NCBI RefSeq assembly: GCF_023242315.1
Contig: NZ_JALLIY010000018.1
Span: 99,067 to 163,066 of the forward strand
Source: Pseudomonas sp. MWU13-2105
Lineage (GTDB): Bacteria; Pseudomonadota; Gammaproteobacteria; Pseudomonadales; Pseudomonadaceae
Direction of reading: 5' to 3'
Length of the DNA stretch: 64,000 nt
In this document: positions 18,778-30,217 of the stretch, piece after piece
How the letters are laid out: each line of letters starts with the position of its first letter
How positions within the stretch are numbered: the first letter of the stretch is position 1
Program-made: the position numbers and the translations under genes
The notes under the pieces: generated by a model
Databases searched by the model: none
Told to the model about the DNA's origin: nothing
The model's input: only the letters and a program-made list of their open reading frames with translations

Positions 18778-19476
18778 TTACTCCTCGCGCAGGGTCTGGA
18801 TCATGTAGTTGACGTCGACGTCCGCCGCCAGCTTGTAGTGCTTGGTCAGGGGGGTGTAGGTCAGGCCGATGATGTCCTTGACCGCCAGGCCCGCCTCGCG
18901 GCTCCAGGCACCCAGCTCGGAGGGGCGGATGAATTTCTTGAAGTCGTGGGTGCCGCGTGGCAGCAGGCCCATGATGTATTCCGCGCCGACGATGGCGAAC
19001 AGATAGGCCTTGGGGTTGCGGTTGATGGTGGAGAAGAAGACCTGGCCGCCGGGCTTGACCATGCGAAAGCAGGCGCGGATCACCGAAGACGGATCAGGGA
19101 CGTGTTCGAGCATTTCCAGGCAGGTGACCACGTCGAACTGCTCGGGCATTTCCTCGGCCAGGGCTTCGGCGGTGATCTGCCGGTACTCGACGCTGACCCC
19201 GGATTCCAGCTGATGCAGCTGGGCCACGGCCAGGGGCGCTTCGCCCATGTCGATGCCCATGACGGTGGCACCGCGCTGGGCCATGGCCTCGCTGAGGATG
19301 CCACCGCCGCAACCGACGTCGAGGACCTTCTTGCCGGCCAGCTTGACCCGCTCGTCGATCCAGTTGACCCGCAGCGGATTGATGTCGTGAAGCGGCTTGA
19401 ACTCGCTTTCACGGTCCCACCAGCGATGGGCGAGGGCTTCGAACTTGGCGATTTCAGCGTGGTCGACGTTGCTCAT
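18778..19476 (-). CDS. ubiG: Ubiquinone biosynthesis O-methyltransferase UbiG
   Basis: A 232-residue SAM-dependent methyltransferase that carries out both O-methylations of ubiquinone synthesis. Motif I is VLDVGCGGGILSEAMA near residue 50. EFKPLHDINPLRVNWI and FSTINRNPKAYLFAI are characteristic UbiG segments, and the C-terminal YTPLTKHYKLAADVDVNYM is typical. The start follows AGAGGATAG. The protein is complete. Confidence 0.93.
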   Translation of the reverse strand: MSNVDHAEIAKFEALAHRWWDRESEFKPLHDINPLRVNWIDERVKLAGKKVLDVGCGGGILSEAMAQRGATVMGIDMGEAPLAVAQLHQLESGVSVEYRQITAEALAEEMPEQFDVVTCLEMLEHVPDPSSVIRACFRMVKPGGQVFFSTINRNPKAYLFAIVGAEYIMGLLPRGTHDFKKFIRPSELGAWSREAGLAVKDIIGLTYTPLTKHYKLAADVDVNYMIQTLREE

Positions 19477-19564
19477 GGACTATCCTCTAAAGCTTGGAAA
19501 TCAGGTTGATGCCGCCCGCCGGGCGTTGCGTCATCTTCAATTCATGCGCTCTATGGCGCGTCAA

Positions 19565-20896
19565 TCAATGCTTCTGGGCGCCGATGCGCTGGCCCCAAGC
19601 CCGGGCCGTGGTGCCTAACTGCTGTTCGTCCAGGCGAGTCAGGCGGCGGTCTTCGAGCAGCGGCTTGCCGCCGACCCAGACATGTTGCACGCAGCCACGA
19701 CCGCTGGCGTAGATCAGTTGCGACACCGGGTCGTAGATCGGCTGCTGGGCCAGGCCCGACAGGTCGAAGGCGACCATATCCGCGGCCTTGCCGACTTCCA
19801 GCGAACCGATTTCCTGCTCCAGCCCCAGGGCCCGGGCGCCATTGAGGGTCGCCATGCGCAGTGCGCGATGTGCGTCCAGGGCCGTGGCGGAACCGGCGAC
19901 GGCCTTGGCCAGCAGCGCGGCGGTGCGGGTTTCGCCGAGCAGGTCGAGGTCGTTGTTGCTCGCCGCGCCGTCGGTGCCTACGGCCACGTTCACGCCGGCT
20001 TGCCACAGACGCTCCACCGGGCAGAAGCCGCTGGCCAGTTTCAGGTTCGATTCCGGGCAGTGGATCACGCTGGTGTTGCTTTCTACCAGCAGTGCCAGGT
20101 CGTCATCGCTGACCTGGGTCATGTGAACGGCCTGGAAGCGTGGGCCGAGCAAACCGAGGCGGCCGAGGCGCGCCAGCGGGCGCTCACCGCGTTGCTCCTG
20201 CGATTGCTGCACTTCAAAGGCGGTTTCATGCACGTGCATGTGGATCGCGGCATCGAGTTCTTCGGCAATGACCCGGACTTTTTCCAGGTTTTCGTCGCCG
20301 ACGGTGTAGGGGGCATGGGGGCCGAAGGCGATCTTGATCCGCGGATGGTGCTTGAGGTCGCCGAACAGCTCGACGGCCTGGCGCAGTGACTCATTGGCGC
20401 TGGCGGCGCCGGGGATCGGGAAATCGAGGATCGGAATGGCGATCTGCGCGCGAATGCCGCTGTTGTGCACGCGTTCGCTGGCGATTTTAGGGAAAAAATA
20501 CATGTCCGAGAAACAGGTGATGCCACCCTTGAGCTGCTCGGCGATGGCCAGGTCGGTGCCGTCGCGGACGAAGGCCTCGTCGACCCATTTGGCCTCGGCG
20601 GGCCAGATATGCTGTTCCAGCCAGGTCATCAGCGGCAGGTCGTCGGCCAGGCCGCGAAATAGTGTCATGGCGGCATGCCCATGGGCATTGACGAGGCCCG
20701 GGGCGAGCAGGGTCTCCGGCAATTCGCGGATTTCCCTGGCGCCGAGTTTCAAGGCCTCGGCCCGGGTGCCGATAAAAGCGATACGTCCGTCGCGAATGCC
20801 CAGGCCATGCTCCTTGAGTACCACGCCGGCGGGTTCGACAGGGACCAGCCAGGTCGGCAGCAGGAGAAGATCGAGCGGGGCGGCGGTATTCGGCAT
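19565..20896 (-). CDS. mtaD: 5-methylthioadenosine/S-adenosylhomocysteine deaminase (TRZ/ATZ amidohydrolase)
   Basis: A 443-residue metal-dependent amidohydrolase. The metal ligands are visible: VNAHGHAAM near residue 70, HVHETAFEV near 220, HMTQVS near 257 and GTDGAASNNDLD near 308. Family and place beside mtnA point to deamination of methylthioadenosine or S-adenosylhomocysteine. In P. aeruginosa this deaminase lies next to mtnA and ubiG, as here. It is transcribed divergently from mtnA over a 109-base shared promoter region. Confidence 0.88.
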   Translation of the reverse strand: MPNTAAPLDLLLLPTWLVPVEPAGVVLKEHGLGIRDGRIAFIGTRAEALKLGAREIRELPETLLAPGLVNAHGHAAMTLFRGLADDLPLMTWLEQHIWPAEAKWVDEAFVRDGTDLAIAEQLKGGITCFSDMYFFPKIASERVHNSGIRAQIAIPILDFPIPGAASANESLRQAVELFGDLKHHPRIKIAFGPHAPYTVGDENLEKVRVIAEELDAAIHMHVHETAFEVQQSQEQRGERPLARLGRLGLLGPRFQAVHMTQVSDDDLALLVESNTSVIHCPESNLKLASGFCPVERLWQAGVNVAVGTDGAASNNDLDLLGETRTAALLAKAVAGSATALDAHRALRMATLNGARALGLEQEIGSLEVGKAADMVAFDLSGLAQQPIYDPVSQLIYASGRGCVQHVWVGGKPLLEDRRLTRLDEQQLGTTARAWGQRIGAQKH

Positions 20897-20934
20897 CGTG
20901 GACGGCTTCCGGGCTTTATCTGAAATAATGGCGA

Positions 20935-20940
20935 AGTATA
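20935..20940 (-). promoter_or_regulatory. Candidate -10 element for mtaD
   Basis: Read leftward, these bases are TATACT, placed 39 bases before the mtaD start codon. No good -35 hexamer is visible at 17 bases, so the call rests on the -10 alone and on the divergent arrangement with mtnA. Confidence 0.35.
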
Positions 20941-20966
20941 CCCGAGCGTCCTCACCGGGGGATCGC

Positions 20967-20972
20967 TATAAT
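20967..20972 (+). promoter_or_regulatory. Candidate -10 element for mtnA
   Basis: A consensus TATAAT lies 34 bases before the mtnA start codon, so transcription would begin near 20979. The -35 region at the right distance is poor. This element and the mtaD one face apart within 109 bases, so a shared regulator could act on both. Confidence 0.5.
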
Positions 20973-21005
20973 CGGTGGCTTTTGTTCCGGAGTGTGGGGT
21001 GAATC

Positions 21006-22082
21006 ATGCGCAATCGGCTATTGGCTGCGGAAAAAGTGAAGGCCATCGATTGGCGTGATGGTGCCTTGTATCTGCTCGATCAGCGCATTCTGCCGTTCGA
21101 GGAAACCTGGTTGGCCTACGACAGTGCCGCCGGGGTCGCGGAGGCGATTCGCTCGATGGTGGTGCGCGGTGCGCCGGCTATCGGTATCAGCGCCGCCTAT
21201 GGCGTGGTGTTGGCGGCGCGGGCGCGAATCGCCGAGGGTGGCGACTGGTTGGCGGCGATGGAAGCTGACTTTGCCCTGCTGGCGAACTCACGGCCGACCG
21301 CGGTCAATCTGTTCTGGGCCCTGGACCGGATGCGCGAGCGTCTGGAGCGGGTCAAGGACGGTGTCGCTCCGCTGGCGGCCCTGGAGGCCGAGGCGGTGGC
21401 GATCCATGACAGCGATCGCGAGGCCAACCTGACCATGGCGCAACTGGGGGTCGACCTGATCCGCAAGCATCAGGGCAATGCCCAGGCGATCCTGACCCAC
21501 TGCAATACCGGCGCCCTGGCCACCGGCGGCTTCGGTACGGCCCTGGGGGTGATTCGTGGGGCTTTTCTGGAGGGCATGGTCGAGCAGGTCTATGCCGATG
21601 AAACCCGGCCCTGGCTGCAAGGCTCGCGCCTGACGGCCTGGGAGCTGGCCAACGAAGGTATTCCGGTGACCTTGAATGCCGACTCGGCCGCCGCGCACAT
21701 CATGAAGACCAAGGGCGTGACCTGGGTGATCGTCGGGGCTGACCGCATCACGGCCAATGGTGATGTGGCCAACAAGATCGGAACCTATCAGCTGGCGGTC
21801 TGTGCGATGCACCATGGCGTGCGGTTCATGGTGGTGGCCCCGAGCTCGACCATCGACATGGAACTGGCCAGCGGCGACGATATCCCGATCGAAGAGCGCG
21901 ACGGCAGCGAGCTGTTGAGTGTCGGCGGGCACCGGGTCGGAGCCGAGGTCGAGGCCTTCAATCCGGTCTTCGACGTGACGCCGGCGGACTTGATCGATGT
22001 CATCGTGACCGAAAAAGGCATCGTCGAGCGTCCGGATGCCGCGAAGATGGCGCAGTTGATGTGCCGCAAACGCCTGCATTGA
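21006..22082 (+). CDS. mtnA: Methylthioribose-1-phosphate isomerase MtnA
   Basis: A 358-residue aldose-ketose isomerase of the methionine salvage pathway. The catalytic cysteine is in ILTHCNTGALATGG near residue 163, and the catalytic aspartate is in VGADRITANGDVANKIG near residue 245. SMVVRGAPAIGI near residue 55 binds the substrate phosphate. The protein is complete and of normal length. An upstream GGGG precedes the ATG. Genes for the later salvage steps are not in the window. Confidence 0.93.
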   Translation: MRNRLLAAEKVKAIDWRDGALYLLDQRILPFEETWLAYDSAAGVAEAIRSMVVRGAPAIGISAAYGVVLAARARIAEGGDWLAAMEADFALLANSRPTAVNLFWALDRMRERLERVKDGVAPLAALEAEAVAIHDSDREANLTMAQLGVDLIRKHQGNAQAILTHCNTGALATGGFGTALGVIRGAFLEGMVEQVYADETRPWLQGSRLTAWELANEGIPVTLNADSAAAHIMKTKGVTWVIVGADRITANGDVANKIGTYQLAVCAMHHGVRFMVVAPSSTIDMELASGDDIPIEERDGSELLSVGGHRVGAEVEAFNPVFDVTPADLIDVIVTEKGIVERPDAAKMAQLMCRKRLH

Positions 22083-22409
22083 CCGGCTTTTGTCCCAGGC
22101 CAGGGAGTATTTTGCGCGCCCTGGGGACGGTCGTCTTGCCTCTGGGCCCCTCTCGGCGCGCTCTCGGTCGGTTACGGCGGCCGCCCGTCTACTTCCTTGC
22201 CTATACCGGGGTAGGTGCGTGGCGGCGATTGTGATAACATCCGACGGTTTCCAGGGTAGCCCGAACCGGCTGCCTTCACTGCGCAGATCCAAGGCATAAC
22301 TCGTTGATTTGTCGTAAGTCGTTGCAGGGCATCAGGCCCGCGGCGGCGAGCTTCGTTCGTCCCATATGGATGTGACGAAGTTTCACCAGAAAAAGGAATC
22401 AGGCTTCTC
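22083..22409 (+). promoter_or_regulatory. gyrA upstream region, no gene seen
   Basis: A 327-base gap between mtnA and gyrA. Short open frames here lack ribosome-binding sites and recognisable products. The region should hold the gyrA promoter and leader, but I could not pick a -35/-10 pair with acceptable spacing. AAAAAGGA lies about 13 bases before the gyrA ATG. Confidence 0.4.
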
Positions 22410-25061
<2,652 letters not shown>

Positions 25062-25099
25062 CAAGCGCCTGTCTGCTCTACTCTCTACCGTAGGCGTAG

Positions 25100-25125
25100 C
25101 CGGCCTGGAGTAGGGCGCAGGCCGG
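25100..25125 (+). terminator. Weak hairpin between gyrA and serC
   Basis: CCGGCCT and AGGCCGG form a 7-base stem with a 12-base loop, but no T run follows. It may attenuate or process the gyrA transcript. It is not a clear intrinsic terminator. Confidence 0.3.
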
Positions 25126-25155
25126 TGTGTATTCAAAAGCATAGCGAGAGTGGAT

Positions 25156-26241
25156 GTGAGCAAACGAGCCTATAACTTCTGCGCGGGTCCTGCTGCGCTG
25201 CCTGAAGCTGTCCTGTTGCGTGCCCAGTCCGAGCTGCTCGACTGGCACGGCAAGGGCCTGTCGGTCATGGAAATGAGCCACCGCAGCGATGAGTTCGTGT
25301 CCATCGCCACCAAGGCCGAGCAGGACCTGCGTGACCTGCTGGATATTCCCTCGAACTACAAGGTGCTGTTCCTGCAGGGCGGCGCCAGCCAGCAATTTGC
25401 CCAGGTCGCGTTGAACCTGCTGCCCGAAAGCGGCAAGGCCGACTACATCGAGACCGGTATCTGGTCGAAGAAAGCCATCGAGGAAGCCTCGCGTTTCGGC
25501 AACGTCAATGTCGCCGCCAGCGCCAAGCCTTACGACTATTTCGCCATTCCCGGCCAGAACGAATGGAAGCTGTCGAAAGACGCGGCCTATGTTCACTATG
25601 TGTCCAACGAAACCATCGGCGGCCTGGAATTCGACTGGATTCCGGAAACCGGCGACGTGCCGCTGGTAACGGACATGTCCTCGGACATCCTCTCGCGTCC
25701 TGTGGACATTTCCCGCTATGGCATGATCTACGCCGGTGCGCAGAAGAACATCGGTCCGAGCGGCATCGTCGTCAACATTGTTCGCGAAGACCTGCTGGGG
25801 CGCGCGCGTTCGATCTGCCCGACCATGCTCGACTACAAGGTCGCGGCCGACAACGGCTCCATGTACAACACTCCGCCGACCCTGGCCTGGTACCTCTCGG
25901 GCCTGGTCTTCGAGTGGCTCAAGGAGCAGGGTGGCGTCGAAGCCATCGGCAAGCTCAACGAAATCAAGCAGCGCACGTTGTATGATTTCATCGACGCCAG
26001 CGGCCTGTACAGCAACCCGATCAACAAGAGCAACCGCTCCTGGATGAACGTGCCGTTCCGCCTGGCCGACGACCGCCTGGACAAGCCATTCCTGGTCGGC
26101 GCCGAAGAGCGCGGTCTGTTGAACCTCAAGGGCCACCGTTCGGTGGGTGGCATGCGCGCCTCCATTTACAACGCTGTCGACATCCACGCGGTGAATGCGC
26201 TGGTGGCATACATGGCGGCGTTCGAGAAGGAACACGGCTAA
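25156..26241 (+). CDS. serC: Phosphoserine aminotransferase SerC
   Basis: A 361-residue PLP enzyme that makes 3-phosphoserine in serine synthesis and a parallel intermediate for pyridoxal phosphate. The N-terminus SKRAYNFCAGPAALPEAVL and the PLP lysine in YAGAQKNIGPSG near residue 198 are diagnostic. Two GTG codons (25150 and 25156) could start it. I took 25156, which gives the family's usual MSKRA start and the usual length, with GAGAG five bases upstream. The stop TAATG overlaps the pheA start by one base. Confidence 0.95.
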   Translation: MSKRAYNFCAGPAALPEAVLLRAQSELLDWHGKGLSVMEMSHRSDEFVSIATKAEQDLRDLLDIPSNYKVLFLQGGASQQFAQVALNLLPESGKADYIETGIWSKKAIEEASRFGNVNVAASAKPYDYFAIPGQNEWKLSKDAAYVHYVSNETIGGLEFDWIPETGDVPLVTDMSSDILSRPVDISRYGMIYAGAQKNIGPSGIVVNIVREDLLGRARSICPTMLDYKVAADNGSMYNTPPTLAWYLSGLVFEWLKEQGGVEAIGKLNEIKQRTLYDFIDASGLYSNPINKSNRSWMNVPFRLADDRLDKPFLVGAEERGLLNLKGHRSVGGMRASIYNAVDIHAVNALVAYMAAFEKEHG

Positions 26242-27335
26242 TGTCCGAGCAAGAACTCAAGGCACTGCGCCTGCGTATCGATAGCCTCGATGAAAAAGTC
26301 CTCGAGCTGATCAGTGAGCGTGCTCGCTGCGCCCAGGAAGTCGCGCGGGTAAAAATGGCCTCGCTGGCCGAAGGCGAAGTGCCGGTGTTCTATCGTCCCG
26401 AGCGTGAAGCTCAGGTGCTCAAGCGGGTCATGGAGCGTAACCAGGGGCCGCTGGGCAATGAAGAGATGGCACGGCTGTTCCGTGAGATCATGTCTTCCTG
26501 CCTGGCCCTCGAGCAGCCGCTGAAAGTGGCTTACCTCGGCCCTGAAGGCACCTTTACCCAAGCCGCGGCGATGAAGCATTTCGGTCACGCGGTGATCAGC
26601 AAGCCGATGGCGGCGATCGACGAGGTCTTCCGTGAAGTGGCGGCGGGCGCGGTGAATTTCGGCGTGGTACCGGTGGAAAACTCCACCGAGGGTGCGGTCA
26701 ACCACACGCTCGACAGTTTCCTCGAGCACGACATGGTGATTTGCGGTGAGGTCGAACTGCGGATTCACCACCACCTGCTGGTGGGTGAAAACACCAAGAC
26801 CGACAGTATCAGCCGTATCTATTCCCACGCCCAGTCCCTGGCCCAGTGCCGCAAGTGGCTGGACGCCCACTACCCGAACGTCGAGCGCGTGGCGGTCTCC
26901 AGCAACGCCGAAGCGGCTAAGCGGGTCAAGGGCGAGTGGAACTCGGCGGCGATTGCCGGCGATATGGCCGCCGGCCTGTATGGCTTGACCCGCCTGGCGG
27001 AGAAAATCGAGGACCGTCCGGACAACTCCACGCGGTTCCTGATGATTGGCAGCCAGGAAGTGCCGCCCACCGGCGACGACAAGACCTCGATCATTGTTTC
27101 CATGAGCAACAAGCCGGGCGCGCTCCACGAGCTGCTGGTGCCGTTCCACGACAACGGGATTGACCTGACGCGTATCGAAACCCGACCTTCGCGCAGTGGT
27201 AAATGGACGTACGTGTTCTTTATCGACTTCGTCGGCCATCACCGTGATCCGCTGGTCAAGGGTGTGCTGGAGAAAATCAGTCAGGAAGCGGTGGCCCTCA
27301 AGGTGCTGGGCTCCTACCCGAAAGCGGTTCTGTAA
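26241..27335 (+). CDS. pheA: Bifunctional chorismate mutase / prephenate dehydratase PheA
   Basis: A 364-residue P-protein of phenylalanine synthesis. An AroQ chorismate mutase domain (residues 1-90) is followed by prephenate dehydratase, with YLGPEGTFTQAA near residue 95, VPVENSTEGAVNHT near 140 and the catalytic TRF in NSTRFLMIG near 260. A C-terminal ACT domain, with KPGALHELL and ETRPSR, binds phenylalanine for feedback inhibition. It overlaps serC by one base. Confidence 0.96.
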   Translation: MSEQELKALRLRIDSLDEKVLELISERARCAQEVARVKMASLAEGEVPVFYRPEREAQVLKRVMERNQGPLGNEEMARLFREIMSSCLALEQPLKVAYLGPEGTFTQAAAMKHFGHAVISKPMAAIDEVFREVAAGAVNFGVVPVENSTEGAVNHTLDSFLEHDMVICGEVELRIHHHLLVGENTKTDSISRIYSHAQSLAQCRKWLDAHYPNVERVAVSSNAEAAKRVKGEWNSAAIAGDMAAGLYGLTRLAEKIEDRPDNSTRFLMIGSQEVPPTGDDKTSIIVSMSNKPGALHELLVPFHDNGIDLTRIETRPSRSGKWTYVFFIDFVGHHRDPLVKGVLEKISQEAVALKVLGSYPKAVL

Positions 27336-27346
27336 GGGCGTTGATC

Positions 27347-28459
27347 ATGAGCGGTAACTTCCTCGCCCTGGCGCAGCCGGGCGTGCAACAACTGTCGCCT
27401 TACGTTCCGGGCAAGCCCGTGGACGAACTGGCCCGTGAGCTGGATATCGATCCGGCACGGATCATCAAGCTGGCGAGCAACGAGAATCCCCTGGGGGCCA
27501 GTCCCAAGGCCCTGGCGGCGATTCACGAGGCGCTGGCGGATCTGACCCGCTATCCGGATGGCAATGGTTTCGAGCTCAAGCAGCGTCTGTCCGAGCTGTG
27601 CCGGGTGCAGGCCAGCCAGGTGACCCTGGGCAACGGCTCCAACGATATTCTCGAACTGGTCGCCCGTGCCTACCTGGCGCCGGGGCTGAACGCGGTGTTC
27701 AGCGCGCACGCCTTCGCGATCTACCCCATTGTGACCCAGGCGGTGAACGCCGAGGCCCGTGTGGCCCCGGCCAAGGACTGGGGGCATGACCTGACGGCGA
27801 TGCTCGCGGCCATCGACGCAAACACCCGGGTGGTGTTTATCGCCAACCCGAACAACCCGACCGGCACCTGGTTCGGCCCGCGGGCGCTGGAAGCGTTCCT
27901 CGCCGCGGTGCCGCAGGATGTCCTGGTGGTGCTGGACGAGGCCTATATCGAGTACGCCGAAGGCGCCGATCTGCCGGATGGACTGGACTACCTGGCGAGC
28001 TACCCGAACCTGCTGGTTTCGCGGACCTTCTCCAAGGCTTACGGCCTGGCGGCCTTGCGCGTCGGTTATGCGCTGTCGTCGCCGGCCGTGGCGGATATCC
28101 TCAATCGCGTTCGCCAGCCGTTCAATGTCAACAGCCTGGCACTGGTCGCGGCCCGTGCGGCCCTCGACGATGTCGAGTATGTCGCCCGCAGCCGGCGCTT
28201 GAACGAAGCTGGCATGCAGCAACTGGAAGAAGGTTTTCGCCAGTTGGGGCTGGACTGGATCCCCTCGAAGGCCAACTTCATCGCGGTCGATGTCGGTCGT
28301 GAGGCGGGGCCGGTGTATCAGGGGCTGTTGCGTGAAGGGGTGATCGTGCGTCCGGTGGCCGGCTACGGCCTGCCGAAGCACTTGCGGGTCAGCATTGGCC
28401 TGGCCAGTGAGAACAGTCGTTTGCTGGAGGCGCTGGCCAAGGTCCTGGCCCGTGGTTGA
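27347..28459 (+). CDS. hisC: Histidinol-phosphate aminotransferase HisC (aromatic-pathway copy)
   Basis: A 370-residue PLP aminotransferase of the HisC family with LASNENPLG near residue 45 and the PLP lysine in SRTFSKAYGLAALRVGY near residue 228. Placed between pheA and tyrA, it is the copy usually called hisC2 in pseudomonads, thought to serve aromatic amino acid transamination as well as histidine synthesis. The ATG at 27347 has AAGGG eight bases upstream. A TTG six bases earlier is less likely. Confidence 0.92.
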   Translation: MSGNFLALAQPGVQQLSPYVPGKPVDELARELDIDPARIIKLASNENPLGASPKALAAIHEALADLTRYPDGNGFELKQRLSELCRVQASQVTLGNGSNDILELVARAYLAPGLNAVFSAHAFAIYPIVTQAVNAEARVAPAKDWGHDLTAMLAAIDANTRVVFIANPNNPTGTWFGPRALEAFLAAVPQDVLVVLDEAYIEYAEGADLPDGLDYLASYPNLLVSRTFSKAYGLAALRVGYALSSPAVADILNRVRQPFNVNSLALVAARAALDDVEYVARSRRLNEAGMQQLEEGFRQLGLDWIPSKANFIAVDVGREAGPVYQGLLREGVIVRPVAGYGLPKHLRVSIGLASENSRLLEALAKVLARG

Positions 28460-28487
28460 TGTCATGTCGATGCAATCTGTGAGGCCT

Positions 28488-29411
28488 ATGATCGGCCGCC
28501 TTGTGGTGGTCGGCCTGGGGTTGATCGGCGGGTCCTTTGCCAAGGGGCTGCGGGAAAGCGGCCTGTGCCGGGAAGTGGTGGGTGTCGATCTCGATCCGCA
28601 ATCGCGTGAGCTCGCGGTCGAGCTGGGCGTGGTCGATCGCTGTGAGGCCGACCTGGCGACGGCTTGCCAGGGCGCCGATGTGATTCAACTGGCGGTGCCG
28701 ATCCTGGCCATGGAAAAAATGCTCGGCTTGCTGGCTGGCATGGACCTGGGCCAGGCGATCCTCACGGATGTCGGCAGCGCCAAGGGCAATGTCGTGCGTG
28801 CCGCCGTTCGGGCCTTTGGTGGCATGCCGCCGCGTTTTGTCCCGGGGCACCCGATCGCCGGGTCCGAGCAGAGCGGCGTTCAGGCCTCCAATAGCAGTCT
28901 GTTCCGGCGACACAAGGTGATCCTGACGCCCTTGGCCGAGACCGATCCCTCGGCGCTGGCGACGGTTGACGCGCTTTGGCGGGCCTTGGGCGCGGATGTC
29001 GAGCACATGCAGGTCGAACGCCACGACGAAGTGCTGGCGGCGACCAGTCATTTGCCGCACCTGCTGGCCTTCGGCCTGGTGGACTCGTTGGCCAAGCGCA
29101 ACGAGAACCTGGAGATTTTCCGCTACGCGGCGGGCGGATTCCGCGATTTCACACGGATCGCTGGCAGTGATCCGGTGATGTGGCACGATATCTTCCTGGC
29201 CAATCGGGATGCCGTGCTGCGTGCGCTGGACAGCTTTCGCGGTGACCTGGATGTCCTGCGCGATGCCGTCGATGCCGGGGATGGACCTCAGTTGCTGGAA
29301 GTATTCCAGCGTGCGCAAGCGGCGCGCGAGCATTTCGGCAGAATCCTGGCCCGCCGGGCCCGCAAGGGCACCCTGAACGCCAATGATGATCACAAAGAGG
29401 CACGGTCGTGA
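28488..29411 (+). CDS. tyrA: Prephenate/arogenate dehydrogenase TyrA, without the fused AroA domain
   Basis: A 307-residue monofunctional cyclohexadienyl dehydrogenase of tyrosine synthesis. It has the NAD-binding GLGLIGGSFAKGL motif, the catalytic histidine region PGHPIAGSEQSG near residue 120, and TSHLPHLLAFGL near 190. In most pseudomonads tyrA at this spot continues into a C-terminal EPSP synthase (AroA) of about 430 residues. Here the protein ends soon after RILARRARKGTLNAND, and cmk begins four bases before its stop. Start is uncertain: ATG 28488 has GAGG very close upstream, and ATG 28464 would add eight residues. Confidence 0.93.
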   Translation: MIGRLVVVGLGLIGGSFAKGLRESGLCREVVGVDLDPQSRELAVELGVVDRCEADLATACQGADVIQLAVPILAMEKMLGLLAGMDLGQAILTDVGSAKGNVVRAAVRAFGGMPPRFVPGHPIAGSEQSGVQASNSSLFRRHKVILTPLAETDPSALATVDALWRALGADVEHMQVERHDEVLAATSHLPHLLAFGLVDSLAKRNENLEIFRYAAGGFRDFTRIAGSDPVMWHDIFLANRDAVLRALDSFRGDLDVLRDAVDAGDGPQLLEVFQRAQAAREHFGRILARRARKGTLNANDDHKEARS

Positions 29412-30097
29412 ATATTCAAGCTCCAGTTATCACCATTGACGGGCCGAGCGGTTCGGGCAAGGGCACGGTCGCCGGAATCCTGGCCAAGCGCCTGAACTGG
29501 TGCCTGCTGGATTCCGGCGCCCTGTATCGGTTGCTGGCGTTCGCCGCGCGCAACCATGGGGTCGACCTGACCAACGAGGAACTGCTCAAGGCCCTGGCCG
29601 CCCACCTGGACGTGCAGTTCCTCGGTGCAACCAGCGATCGCGCGGCGCGGATCATTCTCGAAGGCGATGACGTGACCGAGGATATCCGCAATGAGCAGGT
29701 CGGTGCCTGGGCTTCCCAGGTGGCGGCGTTGCCGGCGGTGCGCGAGGCTTTGTTGCAGCGCCAGCGGGCATTCCAGGAGCCTCCGGGGCTGGTGGCCGAT
29801 GGCCGGGACATGGGCACGGTGGTGTTTCCCGATGCGCCACTGAAGATTTTCCTGACCGCAAGCCCCGAGGAGCGAGCGCGTCGTCGGTACTTGCAGTTGA
29901 AGGCCAAGGGCGATGATGTTAGTCTGTCGAGTCTGCTAGATGAGATACGTGCACGTGATGAGCGTGACACCCAGCGAGCGGTAGCCCCGCTCAAGCCGGC
30001 GGCTGACGCCATACAGCTGGATTCCACGGAATTGTCCATCGAGCAGGTGCTGGAACGCATCATGAGCGAGATCGCCATTCGCGATATCGCCGGGTGA
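29408..30097 (+). CDS. cmk: Cytidylate kinase
   Basis: A 229-residue (d)CMP kinase. The P-loop GPSGSGKGTVAG is at residue 13, the nucleotide-binding DGRDMGTVVFP near 130 and the lid region SPEERARRRYLQLKAKG near 148. It begins with GTG, in a GTGA overlap with the tyrA stop codon, so translation is probably coupled. Complete and of normal length. Confidence 0.95.
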   Translation: MNIQAPVITIDGPSGSGKGTVAGILAKRLNWCLLDSGALYRLLAFAARNHGVDLTNEELLKALAAHLDVQFLGATSDRAARIILEGDDVTEDIRNEQVGAWASQVAALPAVREALLQRQRAFQEPPGLVADGRDMGTVVFPDAPLKIFLTASPEERARRRYLQLKAKGDDVSLSSLLDEIRARDERDTQRAVAPLKPAADAIQLDSTELSIEQVLERIMSEIAIRDIAG

Positions 30098-30182
30098 CCA
30101 AGAGGTGTGCGGGGGACCAGTCATAGTCCTGCATGGCCTCTTTCATATGAACGTAACCCACATCGTCTGGGGTGTGGCAGAT

Positions 30183-30199
30183 GGGCGTATTCTTCGCCC
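30183..30199 (+). promoter_or_regulatory. Hairpin in the rpsA leader
   Basis: GGGCG-TATTCTT-CGCCC forms a 5-base stem just before the rpsA ribosome-binding site (AGGA at 30208-30211 region, ATG at 30218). S1 represses its own translation through leader structure in E. coli, so this may be part of such a control. The stem is short and the inference weak. Confidence 0.3.
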
Positions 30200-30217
30200 T
30201 TATCAACAGGAATTAAA

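Noticed and set aside
18151..19509. A 452-codon open frame opposite mupP and ubiG.
   Set aside because: It spans two confidently identified genes on the other strand and shows no domain.
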